A stretch of 26,014 nt of DNA from Nemertoderma westbladi. Lineage: Eukaryota > Xenacoelomorpha > Nemertodermatida > Nemertodermatidae. The notes under the pieces are model-generated. The model had not been told where the DNA came from and made no database searches. It was given only the letters and a program-made list of their open reading frames with translations. This document shows positions 1-11,041 of the stretch, in pieces (the stretch's first letter is position 1; every line of letters begins with the position of its first letter). Both the position numbers and the translations under genes were made by a program. The stretch is from NCBI GenBank assembly GCA_032718475.1, contig JAUCBJ010002764.1, forward strand, positions 1-26,014. The letters are read 5' to 3'.

Positions 1-1713
1 CTGGCCAAAATTTCAAATGATTTTTAATCAGGTTTTTGAAAATAGCCAAGTTCTAAACATTATTGACACCTTTTACGGCCCCATATTCGTATTGAACTCG
101 CTCGCTTTGGCGCTCGTAATACCAAACCGCTCGGTGTAAACGGTGTCCTAACAAGTACTTTATAACACGTAATTCTATTGTATGTTATTACATTTTATTA
201 CCTGAAACTGTTTGTTTATCAGCAATAGTTCAGGAAGGTATTCAATGAGAAACAATTATGAAGTTAAGCAGGATCCGATGATTTCCCATGTGAAGTAAAT
301 CAGAATTTATGCTGTTATATTTCTCATTACAGTTTACCTCTATTTGTAGAATACCATGTTTTCACTAAAAGCACAGGTTACGGATGGACTAAATCTAACC
401 AAAACAATAAACAATAAAATTCCACTAGAATTTCGACCGAAAAATGAAAGTCCGGTTTCTTCATAAAGGGATAATTCCGGTGATCAAATAGAAACGTTAT
501 TCTGTGTTATTTTAGACCCGAAACTGTCGACTGGAATCATACTTTTCTGCTGTCAATCATATTTCCTATGCATTCTTTAACCGCATTCCTTTGTTGTGCG
601 GGGGCCGCCCAAACTAATGTTGTATGAAGAATGATGTACAGTACGCACTTTGCACATGCACTCTAATAGTTTGTAGGTAGAATTAATCCATACTGCACAG
701 ATGTTTCCTGTAAGTTTAGAGTTGGGGTATTCTAGTAGAAAGTGTGAATGGTTTATATTGATACAGAAGCGCGATTCTTCCCAAGGATTGATTTGTTCTT
801 ATAAAACTCCATTTTGTTTTTTATACGCTGTTAACTACGCGGTGCTGATATAGGAGAACTTAGCAAAACTTAATCTTTAGCAACAGTTGTTATTTTATTA
901 CTTGTTGTGGAGAGAGCCACGAAGTAAGGTGAGCCTTAGCATAGGGGTACCATTCATCCGAATATCTCTCTACAGTACGTAGATATTTCACACACACCCC
1001 GAACGCTGGTAACAATAACTGAACGCTACTAACAATAATGTAACAAATATATAGTGCTAGTGGTATTTGTCAAAATCCTATCAAGTTTATCAAATTTAGT
1101 TTATCAAATACTCTTCGATATATGGCGGCGTAGTAAAATTTAAGGTTTACTTTATTTCACGCTTCACCTTTTTCACTCCTTCACTTTTTTTCTGTTGTGG
1201 AAACTGGCATAAAAAATGATTTTGCATTAAACGTAAATATCGCTTTTCAGATTCGCTATGGTCTAATGTATATAAAATCTGTAAGAAAACTGTAAAAGCT
1301 TAAATTGAGCTTATTTAAGCAAAAAAATCTTAAAGCAAAAAAATACTCATTTTATATTATCATTATGAATTTTTAGCTTTGAAAACTTTAAATGCCATTT
1401 TCTTGGTGTCTGGAATTACTGTTAAACTGACAAATGTATATAGATTTTATAAATTCCACCATAGATTTATAAATTCCACCAAACATTCAGGAAATGTCGA
1501 CTACTTAATCAGTTTATACTGTAGGATGGAATGGCTGAATTTGCGAGGGGCATGTTGGACGTTGGTATTATGTCGCAGACTCCTCTCACTGAATCGAATG
1601 CGGATACTTATTAGGTTAATGTGATTATCAGGCCAGTTGAATGATTTAGTGCCCGGTAAGAAACAGAGTTTTTATTTCTATTGTAGTAAGCGGATATATA
1701 TAATATCACATTT
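1..1713. other. No gene recognised
   Basis: AT-rich DNA with only short open frames and no family similarity that I can see. Minor features are a C/G-rich patch around GAACTCGCTCGCTTTGGCGC (95-114) and a repeated phrase GATTTATAAATTCCACCA (1464-1481). Confidence 0.6.
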
Positions 1714-1957
1714 TGGTTACAAATTTGAGATCTGGTTACAAATTTGAGAACGAGGTTGCAAATTGGAGTTCCTGGTTACAAATCTGAGCAGCTGGTTACA
1801 AATCGGTGATCCCAGTTTTTCTGTTTACGAATTGGTGTCCCCCTGTTACGAATCAGAGTACCCAGTTACAAATTTACAAATTTACGTACCTTTTTTGTTA
1901 CGAATTCGAGTTCCTTGTTATGAATCTGAATTACCTGTAACAAATTTGAGCACATGG
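1714..1957. repeat. Degenerate ~20-bp tandem array
   Basis: About eleven units follow the pattern TGGTTACAAATTTGAGATC, with spacing of about 19-26 bp and drift towards TTGTTACGAATTCGAGTTCC at the right. It is unrelated in sequence to the 20-bp array at 4.8 kb. Confidence 0.8.
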
Positions 1958-2507
1958 TTTTTTGGAGTTTCCACCTTGCACACACAGTGAGCGTTTATAA
2001 ACAAGCGCGAAATCGCGCAAAGCTCCGCGTCTTAGGGAGGTAAAGTTTGAAGTACTGGCTTTAACAGAGTGCGTGATACACACTATAAGAATGTGTATCG
2101 CGCATTCTGTTGAATTTTTGTTTTAGGTTTGGACACTTACCGTTTATACAGTTTATAAACATGGTTAAGGTAAACATGGCATAGATAGCTGCTTAACTCA
2201 ACTGTAGTCCAGATTCAGAAAAATCATATGGGCTCGGGTTTAGATGGTACCCAGGTTTGTAGTCTTTAATAAATTTTACAACTTTTTTCTGAGCTACTAC
2301 TTGTAATTTGAGTTTAAGTTGCTTGGTTAACTTGGAACACGCATAGTCTATGTGACGCTGTATTAAAGAAGATCAAAGTAACTTTTGTGTAATATATTAT
2401 CTCTAACTCTCCATATATTATCTCTCTATATTATTATGGATTCACTCTGCTGGGCCTTATTATTTTGTATATTAATGTTTATTTACGCATGTATGTGTAT
2501 AGTTGTA
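1958..2507. other. No gene recognised
   Basis: Unassigned sequence between the 20-bp array and RT copy A. A repeated TATATTATCTCT phrase (2392-2433) is the only local structure seen. Confidence 0.6.
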
Positions 2508-2520
2508 CCGGTTTTTACTA
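2508..2520. repeat. Probable target-site duplication (left) of RT copy A
   Basis: CCGGTTTTTACTA is identical to 3578-3590. The last few bases (CTA) could partly belong to the element's TAG-repeat tail. Confidence 0.7.
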
Positions 2521-3577
2521 CTAGGATCGGCATGCTGCATTGCAGCTGCATTTTTAAGAATGCTGTGCCGGCTTATCGACAAAATTTGACAAAATTTGAC
2601 ATTTGCTAGATCATCCGCATCTTCAAGGCCAGTGTCCTTTAAGATGCGTCTCAAGAAAGTCATGGGCTGTCCACCATGCTTATTCACTCCATGAGGCTGC
2701 CAAAGTACAAGATTATGCACTGGCTGGTCCTCACGGCGAAAGCAATGTCCTGCAAAGCGGAGGCGATTTTGTTCTAGTGTCAAGCTTGGGGGAACCAATG
2801 AGACACCTCCAATGTTATATAGTGTCTGGTTGGAGATGTGTGCATTGTACTTGACACAATGAACCCGGCGTAGCATTCTTGTGAATGTGCCATCCAGAGA
2901 TTTGGTGTCCTCAGCAGTTAGAGCCCAGCATGGACTCCCATAGAGGAGTACTGGAACTACTGCTGCTCTAAATAACCGGACCTTAAGTTTCCGATTAATT
3001 CTTGGTGACTTCCAAATCCTGGAAAGCCTATTCAAGGCTGCCCATGCCTTTCCCTTACGTATTCGAAGGTCCTCACCTGACTTCCGGATCCATGATCCCA
3101 GGTAACAGAAGTCATCCACATGCTCAAGCATACCATCTTTTGATCTTATGCTCATCCGATCAGAGACTTGCTGAGGACTTTCAAAGTTAACTGTCAAAAT
3201 TTTGGTCTTTCTGGAGTTAATAAAAAGACCAACACTAGAAGCAGCATGTTCTAATGAGCTGAGGAGCCGTTGGGCTCCCTCCAGTGATTCTGAGAGTACT
3301 CCTAAGTCATCAGCAAAGTCTAGATCAGTTAGGTACTTGGTAGGATTTCCTCGACTTCTGGAGCCAGTAGGTGGAGTTATCATCACCCCATCATCATTGT
3401 GACGATCTAAGGACATGCGTAGAACATAGTCAACAACAATTATGAACAAGAATGGTGCAAGTGTGTCTCCCTGGAGGACGCCCCATAACATTTCAAATGG
3501 TTCTGTGTCACCGTCAACAGTAGACACAAATGTTGTCGAACCATCGTATACTGATCTGATTGCTGCACTAATTTCAT
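2521..3577 (-). pseudogene. 5'-truncated non-LTR retrotransposon RT, copy A
   Basis: A minus-strand frame of about 340 residues starts inside the RT domain: GVLQGDTLAPFLFIIVVDYV (motif 4), LTDLDFADDLGVLSES with the catalytic ADD, GLFINSRKTK, CYLGSWIRKSGEDLRIRKGK, and the thumb/tail LKVRLFRAAVVPVLLYGSPCW to RRVHCVKYNAHI. The 5' half (endonuclease and RT fingers) is missing. A 13-bp repeat, CCGGTTTTTACTA, flanks the copy (2508-2520 and 3578-3590), consistent with target-primed insertion. The frame is open until near the end, where a small deletion/duplication around 2580-2602 alters the C-terminus compared with the copy at 20.9 kb. The clade is not assigned. Confidence 0.85.
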
Positions 3578-3590
3578 CCGGTTTTTACTA
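3578..3590. repeat. Probable target-site duplication (right) of RT copy A
   Basis: CCGGTTTTTACTA lies immediately beyond the truncated 5' end of the element, identical to 2508-2520. Confidence 0.7.
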
Positions 3591-4798
3591 TGGGCAGTAT
3601 TAGCTGGTTTATAGAAATAAATAAAAGTAAAAGTTACGCGATTTAAACTATTTTTATTTCCGCATAGAAACGTCAGCCTCCTGTTAATCTTAAAAAAAAT
3701 ATTTTTCACAGCTTTCTCCTGTTATCTAAAATGCGCCTAATCTGTAACTTATTTTTTATTTTCTATCTTATGTCCATTACTACTCGCTTCAAACTTAGAC
3801 TTAAACTTCTTTAACTTTCTTTTGGAACCAAACAAAATACTTTCAGTCTTACGTAGTGAATGGTTAGCTTATTATTAACCAACCACTCATTACATGATTC
3901 TAGAACTGCAATTAACAGTTGAGAAATATGGACATCATCTTTATGCGAGAAACCAGGAGCATTGTCACCGTAAAATGAAATGTATGGAGAATTTTTGTAA
4001 ATTTTTATAATGTTGTATAATTTATACCTTTCGGTGGTTCAACATACGGCAAAAGATTGGGTTCAAATTTTGCGTCGCCCTCTATCGGCCACCAGCGAAA
4101 TTGTTAATTTAACTAAAATTACTACTAGTGACACAATTTTGGGCGAAAACATTCCAAACTTGGTTTTTCTGAATCAGCATCCTCGGCTCCACATACATTT
4201 TTTGTTTAGGTCTTACATTTTTAAAAATATTATTAACTAACATTAATTATTATTTGATATATATTAACTAATTTCAATAAATTTATATGGCACAATTCAA
4301 AATTCTAACAGAATAAACCCGAAAACAAATCACAGAAAATAATATTTCGAAAATTGATTAAGAAATTGCCGAGTAGTAGTATTTTAAAGGTGCAAAATAC
4401 AATTCTGAGATAAACGCATGTAAAGTTTAAAAACAATATACAAATCTACGCCCCCCTATTTCAAATTTTTCCGCTATTTTCATTCTGGAATCTCCTTTTT
4501 TTTCCAATTGGTTATCCCCTACCCATTTTGTGATTTCGCAATGGATTTCATGACATTTGGTTCAAATAAACCGCTTCCCAATTTTAAACACCTGTTAAAA
4601 TTTATAAATGCTTTCCCAAAACCCTTCGCGCACCACGTGAACAAATTTTACTTTACTTTTTTTTATTTTTATTTGCAAATCATTTCGTCAATTCTTAATA
4701 AATTGTATTGGAATAATGACTCAACCTTCAAGAAACATTCACAATTATATAAATATTTCCACATATTTTCATAAAAAGCCTTTACACATCACATCAAA
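3591..4798. other. No gene recognised
   Basis: AT-rich sequence. Short frames show no recognisable domain. One stray 20-bp unit near 4624 links it to the array that starts at 4799. Confidence 0.55.
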
Positions 4799-4934
4799 CT
4801 TTGCGCAGCTCGTGAAACCTTCGCGCAACACGTGAAACCTTCGCGCCGCACGAGAATCCTTCTCGCAGCACTTAAAGTCTTCAAAGATCACGTTAATTAA
4901 TCGAGCAGCTCGGAAAGCCTTTTTATCAGAATGA
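4799..4934. repeat. 20-bp tandem repeats, left of the Penelope-like element
   Basis: Six diverged units follow the pattern TTCGCGCAGCACGTGAAACC (4799, 4819, 4839, 4859, 4879, 4899 approximately). A stray unit, CTTCGCGCACCACGTGAAC, is at 4624. Confidence 0.85.
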
Positions 4935-4976
4935 TAGAATATTGCAGGGATGGTATGTATGATGTATGATGTAATA

Positions 4977-5163
4977 ATTACAGAATCTTTCAAAAAATAA
5001 AGTTACAATAATATTTCACCCAACAGGGCTTTATCAAATTGCATGGAATCTGCTTACAAACAGGGAAGCTACATACCGCAGTACCGTACCAATAAAACTA
5101 CCTACCCAATCAACTGTTAGCACAATGAACAATGAACCGGTAATTCGTAAAGAGGCCTAGCTA
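4977..5163. repeat. Left inverted arm of Penelope-like element
   Basis: AATAAAGTTACAATAATATT through GAGGCCTAG is the reverse complement of 7021-7213, with about a dozen differences. Confidence 0.95.
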
Positions 5164-5548
5164 CTTCGATTTGCCCCCCCCCCCCGGGTAATTCGTGTCT
5201 AATTTTGGAAATGTGACTTGTATTCTTGCTTTTTATGTATGTTGTGGATATATTGTGTACTGTGTGTTTATTTTTTGTCTTTGCCTTTTTACTGTATGTG
5301 TCCAGGTTTTTTTTGGAATTTGTTACCCAGGTAACAAATTCCAAAAACCAAAAAAAATAAAAAAAAGAAGAAAAAAAGAAGAAAAAAAAACCTGGACACA
5401 TACATTAAAAACGCAAAGACAAAAAATAAACACACAGTACACAATATATCCACAACATACATAAAAAGCAAGAATGCAAGTCACATTTCCAAAATTAGAC
5501 CCGAATTACCCCGGGGGGGGGGGGGGGGGGGGCAAATCGAAGTAGCTA
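5158..5548. mobile_element. Foldback element with about 149-bp arms
   Basis: The left arm 5158-5306 (TAGCTACTTCGATTTG, C run, GGGTAATTCGTGTCTAATTT to TGTCCAGG) is almost perfectly the reverse complement of 5391-5548 (CCTGGACACATACA to CCCCGGG, G run, CAAATCGAAGTAGCTA). A spacer of about 84 bp has its own palindrome (GGAATTTGTTACC/GGTAACAAATTCC, 5315-5342) and an A/G-rich stretch. The two homopolymers differ in length (12 C against 20 G). It lies between the left Penelope arm and the RT remnant, so it is a later insertion or rearrangement. Confidence 0.9.
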
Positions 5549-5588
5549 TCGCTACCTCCGACGGGACTACCCACCTACTAATGGTCGA

Positions 5589-7020
5589 GTGGTTATACTC
5601 ACGACGCAACCACTCCCTAAGGGCACTGTAGAGCTCCTTAGCAAAGGACCGCAGTTCGCATTATCGCGAAATCTCGATGAACGAACCATGCGAGACATAG
5701 AAATCGGTATTAATCGTTATACATATGGGTCATGTTGGAAAATGGAGATAGAAAGGCAACGAGTTGAACGAGAGCATCAGGGCTATCGAAAAGGCAGCAT
5801 GGCTAGCCTGTCAGATACTCACACAATTAGTAGAATTTGTACCTGGAGAATTAAAAAACACACAATATTTTATAGACAGACTTAAACAGCTACCCGCACT
5901 GGACCCCAGTGACATCATATTCTCCACAAACATTGTGGCGCTATACACTAATATCCCGGTAGATGACGCTATACAAGTAGTGACGGACTTCGCAAACTTA
6001 CATAAAAATAAGATTAATATGTTTGGTCTGTCTATACCAGATTTTTATGGCTTGTTACAATTGTGCTTAGAATTTAATTATTTAGAATTTGATATCAAAT
6101 TTTATGAACAGATACTGGGACTTGGGATGGGTAACAGGTTAGCGGCCCCATTAGCTATCATACTGTATATATACACGTAACGGAGAACGGTTATTTAAAT
6201 AGTTACCACTTAACCCCGGAATGATGGTTTAGATTTCTAGAAGACGGGTGGTCGATCTGGAAACATGGGGGAAGATGAATTAAATAAATTTATGGAGTTT
6301 CTTAACGACCAGCACCCCACAATTCAATACACCATAGAACAATCATACAGCGGCATACCTTTTCTAGACGTATTCACTTCAGTAAATAACACAGGAGGCA
6401 TAGATGTAGAATCATACAGAAAACCTAGCAACGCCGGAATCCTGCTTAATTACCATAGCAACCACCCACGCACAGTAGTACACAATACAAAATACAAACA
6501 AAAACATGATTAGACGAGTCACGCAAAATAGCACTACACCAGAAGGATTAAAAAGAGGATTAAGGACAGCACAAGAATTACTAATAAAAAATGGGTACAT
6601 CAAACATATTATAACACGAATGATCAATGCAAGCACACAGGGCAAACCAACCAAGACACCCAAGTTATTTCATAATAGAATCCCAATAGTCGTACCATAC
6701 GTTAATGAAGCATTATCTCGGAACATTAAAAAGGTCATACAACGGTCCCCGCTAGCAGAGACAACTACAGTAGTCTTTAAACCTGGAAGGAAACTGAAAG
6801 AAGAACTAATTAGGTCGAGATATAGTAAACCGAAATGCCCTGCGTTACCAAGTACAGTATGTTACACCTGCAACCATGGTATAAACAACTGCTCACAGAA
6901 AAATACCACATATAACATCCAGTGCACACAATGTAAATGGAACTACATTGGAGAAACAAGGGATGGGATTAGATATAGACTCATGAAACACAGAAACGCA
7001 GTAAGAAACGGTAATAAAGC
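5589..7020 (+). pseudogene. Penelope-like reverse transcriptase and GIY-YIG endonuclease, broken
   Basis: The frame starts VVILTTQPLPKGTVELLSKG then PQFALSRN, the usual N-terminus of Penelope-like RTs. After a frame change near 5760, FSTNIVALYTNIPVDDAI (motif A region, about 5915-5970) follows directly. The fingers segment with the K-x-H-K and R-P-I-V motifs is missing, so there is an internal deletion. LCLEFNYLEFD and GLGMGNRLAAPLA (about 6060-6155) match the family block ending G-S-P-L-S-P but are altered. The YVDD region (6180-6240) is disrupted by stops. WSIWKHGEDELNKFMEFLN, IPFLDV and YRKPS follow. From 6506 a frame ends in CYTCNHGINNC and YNIQCTQCKWNYIGETRDGI, the GIY-YIG core with YIG. 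The endonuclease is cut off at the right inverted arm (7021). Confidence 0.8.
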
Positions 7021-7213
7021 GTGGCTAGGCCTCTTTACGAATTACTGGTTCATTGTTCATTCTGCTAACAGTCGATTGGGTAGGTAGTTTTATTGGTACG
7101 GTACTGCGGTATGTAGCTTCCCTGTTTGTAAGCAGATTCCATGCAACTTGATAAAGCCCTGTTGGGTGAAATATTATTGTAACTTTATTTATTGAAAGAC
7201 TCTGTAAATTTAA
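7021..7213. repeat. Right inverted arm of Penelope-like element
   Basis: CTAGGCCTCTTTACGAATTA through TAACTTTATT is the reverse complement of 4977-5163. It interrupts the GIY-YIG frame. Confidence 0.95.
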
Positions 7214-7377
7214 TTATACGTAACGCAACATCATTGACTCATTATTTCTCTTTACCGAACCTTCAATCAAGATATAGCTGCAACAGTCACTTAGAAAATC
7301 CCCCATCCCTGCAATATTTTATCATTATGATACCACCAGTGACTTGGGCCCGCGCATACTTAACTAGGATGGATACC

Positions 7378-7470
7378 TTTTATCAGAATGAGAAGCCTTC
7401 AGGCGGAACTTGAAATGTTCATGCAGCACATAAAGATTTCGCGCAGCACGTGAATTATTCTCAAATCAGG
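7378..7470. repeat. 20-bp tandem repeats, right of the Penelope-like element
   Basis: After TTATCAGAATGAGAAGCC the same 20-bp pattern resumes (TTCAGGCGGAACTTGAAATG, TTCATGCAGCACATAAAGAT, TTCGCGCAGCACGTGAATTA). Orientation and phase match the left block, showing that one array was split by the insertion. Confidence 0.8.
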
Positions 7471-8216
7471 TTGTTCTTGAAAAATAATAAGTTTATGGTT
7501 GTTCCCCACAATTATTATTACCAGCTATTGTTATATCATGGTTCACATTTGTTATTACTAGTGGACAACTAGTCCATTCGACAACTGTTCAATATATAAT
7601 ACAAAATTGACTAAATATCTATTAAATGTATATTAATTATATTTTTACGGACACATTGACAGAGAGGCATGAAAACAGATATCGATATCAAGAAAAATCC
7701 CAACAGCAAACTTTTCAGATAGTTTATATGCTTTTTAATATTTCGATGGACATACAGACAGACATACAGACGGAAAGCCAGCAATTACTCGAGAAGTAAA
7801 AGATATCTTAAACATTAGTATAAAGCTAAAAACTCTAGTGTTTATATTATTTAATGACTGTGTTACAAGACTTATTTTCAGTGCAGTCTATAGGAAATTG
7901 TTGCTCATTTAGCTATCAAGCAAGGTAGAGATGTGCCCTGGCTAGTCCCTTTAAAGCATTATTAGTGCCGAAACGTACCTTCTTTGGCCTCCTTGAAGGG
8001 CTAAAACACACCCTGGAGAGATGTGAATTCGATAATGAATTAACCACCAGCCAAGACTATTGGTCAATTAACAATAATTGTGTGTGTGATAATTAGCACA
8101 GCACTCAAATTTCGTTGGGTGCTAGCAAGATACCATACTGATAAAAAAGTAATAATATATATTTGTAATGCGATGTTCTTAGGTACTTACAAATATACCA
8201 ACAATATAAAAAGGAT
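7471..8216. other. No gene recognised; possible ribozyme-like remnant
   Basis: Mostly AT-rich, with a short GACAGACATACAGACGG simple repeat (7753-7769). GCATTATTAGTGCCGAAAC (7957-7975) is a small stem followed by CGAAAC, discussed as a weak hammerhead-like candidate. Confidence 0.45.
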
Positions 8217-8222
8217 TTTATT
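8217..8222 (-). promoter_or_regulatory. Polyadenylation signal of the alpha-mannosidase gene
   Basis: The minus strand reads AATAAA here, 261 bases after the stop codon, followed by a T/G-rich stretch (TTGTTGGTATATTTGT on the minus strand). This arrangement is typical of a metazoan cleavage site. The inferred 3' UTR is about 260-285 nt. Confidence 0.6.
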
Positions 8223-8483
8223 CATTAGATATTTTCTGCCCATACACTGAAAAATCAAGATGTAATTGTGGAATCAGTAATGAGAAAGTGTGATACCAGG
8301 AAACTGATTCAGTGAGTACCAGCTGGAGAAGTAACGATGTGGGGATACCAGAACTACACCACACCAGACCTCGACCTAGTAGTAGTAGTAAATAATAAGT
8401 CATAAAAATATAATTATGATAATTATTATTAATTATTAATTAAATGTTTAACACCAAAATGTTTACAGAAATAAGTTGAATTG

Positions 8484-11041
8484 TTAATAAAAGTGAACAA
8501 CCAAGCGAAATGTTCGAATTTCCATTGGATTTAATTTAAACTTAAAGTTATCCGGATTCCGGCATTCTTTGTCTATATTAGGATTTTTTCTGAGTTTTCC
8601 CGCAGATCTCCATTTCAGCCTATTCGAGTTGTTTAGCTGTTGATTCGCCCCCAGCGTTAGACATTCTACCTTTACTACTTTAAAAGTAGTAAATAAATTT
8701 GATAAATCCACTTCTACTGGTTTTGATGAATAGGTGGGGTCCTGGGGGTATATATGTTCCAATCTGATAACTATATTGTTCAGTTTTCCATTTTCTTGTT
8801 CCAGAGAAAGTAAATTAATTTCTGATGGTAATGGCTTTATTAGCCATGATACATTTTGCTTAAATATATTTGGTTGTTTCGCCAATGTTGTGTTTAATTG
8901 TTGGAAGATGAGTAAAGGATGGTTGTAGAGAAGTTTAGCAGCTTTCTTCGATCGTATAGTTGCCTTATTCTCTTTCGAAAACCCCAGCCAATGACGCCCA
9001 CGAATTATGAGACCCTTGCCCCATTGACCAGTCTCATTAAGAGCTTCACCTACTCCTTTGGAGTCTGTATGTAACAGCCGTCGATGGAGCATCAATTCAA
9101 TAGATCCATCCTGTAAACTTGATCCCCCTTGACTTCTGTCTGTAAGAACAGTGAACCGCGTCTCTTTCCGGTGATCTTTTATGTGTATTTCTGTAGTGAC
9201 TGGATAGTAATTTCCACTGACATTATTAGTATCATTACTCAGAGTAGACACTTTCTTACGCACCCTTTTGATTATTTGCCTGCCATTGGCATCTGTATAA
9301 AACGCATGCTCTGTCATCATATCCGTGTTGTATGTTGTTATAATTTCTTTACCCCATCCGTCGTCTATTGGTATTGGTCCTATTGTCCACTCGAACTCAA
9401 TGAATCTACTGTTGGCATGTAGCCGGATAACCTGACTTACCCATGAGTTAAACACTTGTCTAACTTCAGAAATTGTTTCTCCAAGGTACACCTTAATTGT
9501 GGCTGATCCGTGAGGGGGTATGTTTAAAGGAGTTATATCTTGTGGACTGAATATGTAAGCCCCTGATGGCTGACTGCTTACATTATCACCAGCACTGCTT
9601 TTGTACCAAAAGAAAGACTGATCTAGTTTGACCAGGTTCGCTGATTCAAAATCATATATTGAAGTTAGTCTTCCTGTTGATGTGCTGAAATTGACTCTTA
9701 GGTATTTATTTGTAATACTAACAACAGACTGTAGTTTAATAGTTGGCTTATATCCGTTGATGTAACTCTTTGAGTTCTTTAGTGAATTTGATGAAAATAT
9801 GATATATGAGACAAAACCTACTGGTGGGACCTCAACATTGAAAAGCAATTCATATTTAGCAAAACCCTTTGTTCTCCTAACTTTTTTTGTAGCCACGGAC
9901 ACTGGAATAATATCATGGGATATACTTGTCTTAAGGTCAGCAGTTTTAATTAGAATATCTGTGGAATTGCAAGGTATTCGTATGTTATATTGAACTCTTT
10001 TTGCCAGTGGATTATAGGCAGTAACTGAAAACGTCGAAGAACTTTCACTTATATTACAAACACTTATATTTAAATTGTTGCAAAATAAGGAATTTGCTTT
10101 GTGTATGTTTACATAATCAGGGCCAATTCTCGATATATGGTCATATCTTGGTAATGCAGCTGTTATCAACATTTCGCATTGAGTGATTCCTTTGTATAAT
10201 TTTGTTCTGTAGTCATCATCAACATGCTGTTTTGCAGTTCCAGTTATAGCATCGTGATGCTGCGATACAGCCACGGCACGGGATAATGTAAATGAATTAG
10301 CATTTTCATTACTTACAAACCCTGTCAGACTTTGTATCTGTTTGCAAGTAATCAAAATTCGGTTCGACATTCGTGCGAGTCCCTTGAATGCAGGACGACT
10401 GGTGTAAAACCCTGTCCAATATTCATAAAAATTGGTTGTATAAGGAAAAAAATCATTGGCTTTTAATGAAGGCCATGTCATATTCTTCATATTTAATGCT
10501 TTTACATAACATGATGGTGTTGAGTAAATAATATTAATATTTGAACCTTTTTGTTGAATTTTATTCGTATATGTGATCAATTTATCTAAATTGATAAACC
10601 ATTTTAAAGCATTTTGATATTGAAAATCGTCACCCATTGTCATCATTATATGATTAGTTTTATAACTTAAACTCTTCTTCTTTATAAAATCAATAAATGT
10701 GTTAACTCTCTCGTTAACATTGTAATCATCAAGGGTTGGATCGTCTTGGATTGGCGGGTCTGTACATTTTTCGTCATAACAGAAACCATTCGGTGGACTG
10801 TAGTGGTTATACAGGACGCCAGTAAATATATCATCAGACGACATAGGGCTATTATTATCTCTATGCCATATAAATTCTAATCTTTTGGATAATTTCCTGA
10901 TAGACTTATCAAGAAATCCAATACGTGCAAAAAATAACCCATCGAATCCAAACTTAGCAAATAGTAATGCTTGCTCTTTGCTATGTCCAAATGTATCAAT
11001 GTGCCAAGCAACCTTAGGAATCCCACAATCTCCAAAGTTAT
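8484..11041 (-). CDS. MAN2B1: Alpha-mannosidase exon 3 (most of the enzyme)
   Basis: One uninterrupted 2558-nt exon carries residues 154-1005. It holds the nucleophile motif WHIDTFGHS, the [18 protein letters not shown] segment, MTMGDDFQY (about 288-296), [13 protein letters not shown] (from about 414) and the whole C-terminal beta-sandwich region ending [10 protein letters not shown]. The acceptor is TTATTTCTAG|AT at 11043-11042. No frameshift or premature stop is present. Vertebrate MAN2B1 is split into many exons over this span, so the single exon points to intron loss or an ancestrally intron-poor lineage. Confidence 0.94.

Larger units (their letters stand above)
4935..7377 (+). mobile_element. 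Penelope-like element with inverted flanking arms
   Basis: TTTTATCAGAATGA precedes the element (4921-4934), and TTTATCAGAATGA follows it (7379-7391, with one T fewer or one mismatch), a probable target duplication of about 14 bp. Inside are inverted arms: ATGATAGAATATTGCAGGG (4931-4953) with its complement at 7303-7325, then a highly similar stretch 4977-5163 against 7213-7021 (about 95 percent). Between them lie a broken RT and a truncated GIY-YIG domain. Flanking terminal copies in either orientation and variable target duplications are known for Penelope-like elements. The right side has about 50 bp beyond the arm that is missing on the left. Confidence 0.75.

Noticed and set aside
3202-3402. 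Plus-strand frames opposite RT copy A
   Set aside because: They are antisense shadows of the RT; the minus-strand frame carries the conserved motifs.
4508-4774. An 88-codon plus-strand frame
   Set aside because: It is a low-complexity, Phe/Lys-rich translation of AT-rich DNA without any family signature.
5195-5471. Frames on both strands with similar sequence (MYVVDILCTVC-like)
   Set aside because: Both are produced by the two arms of the foldback element.
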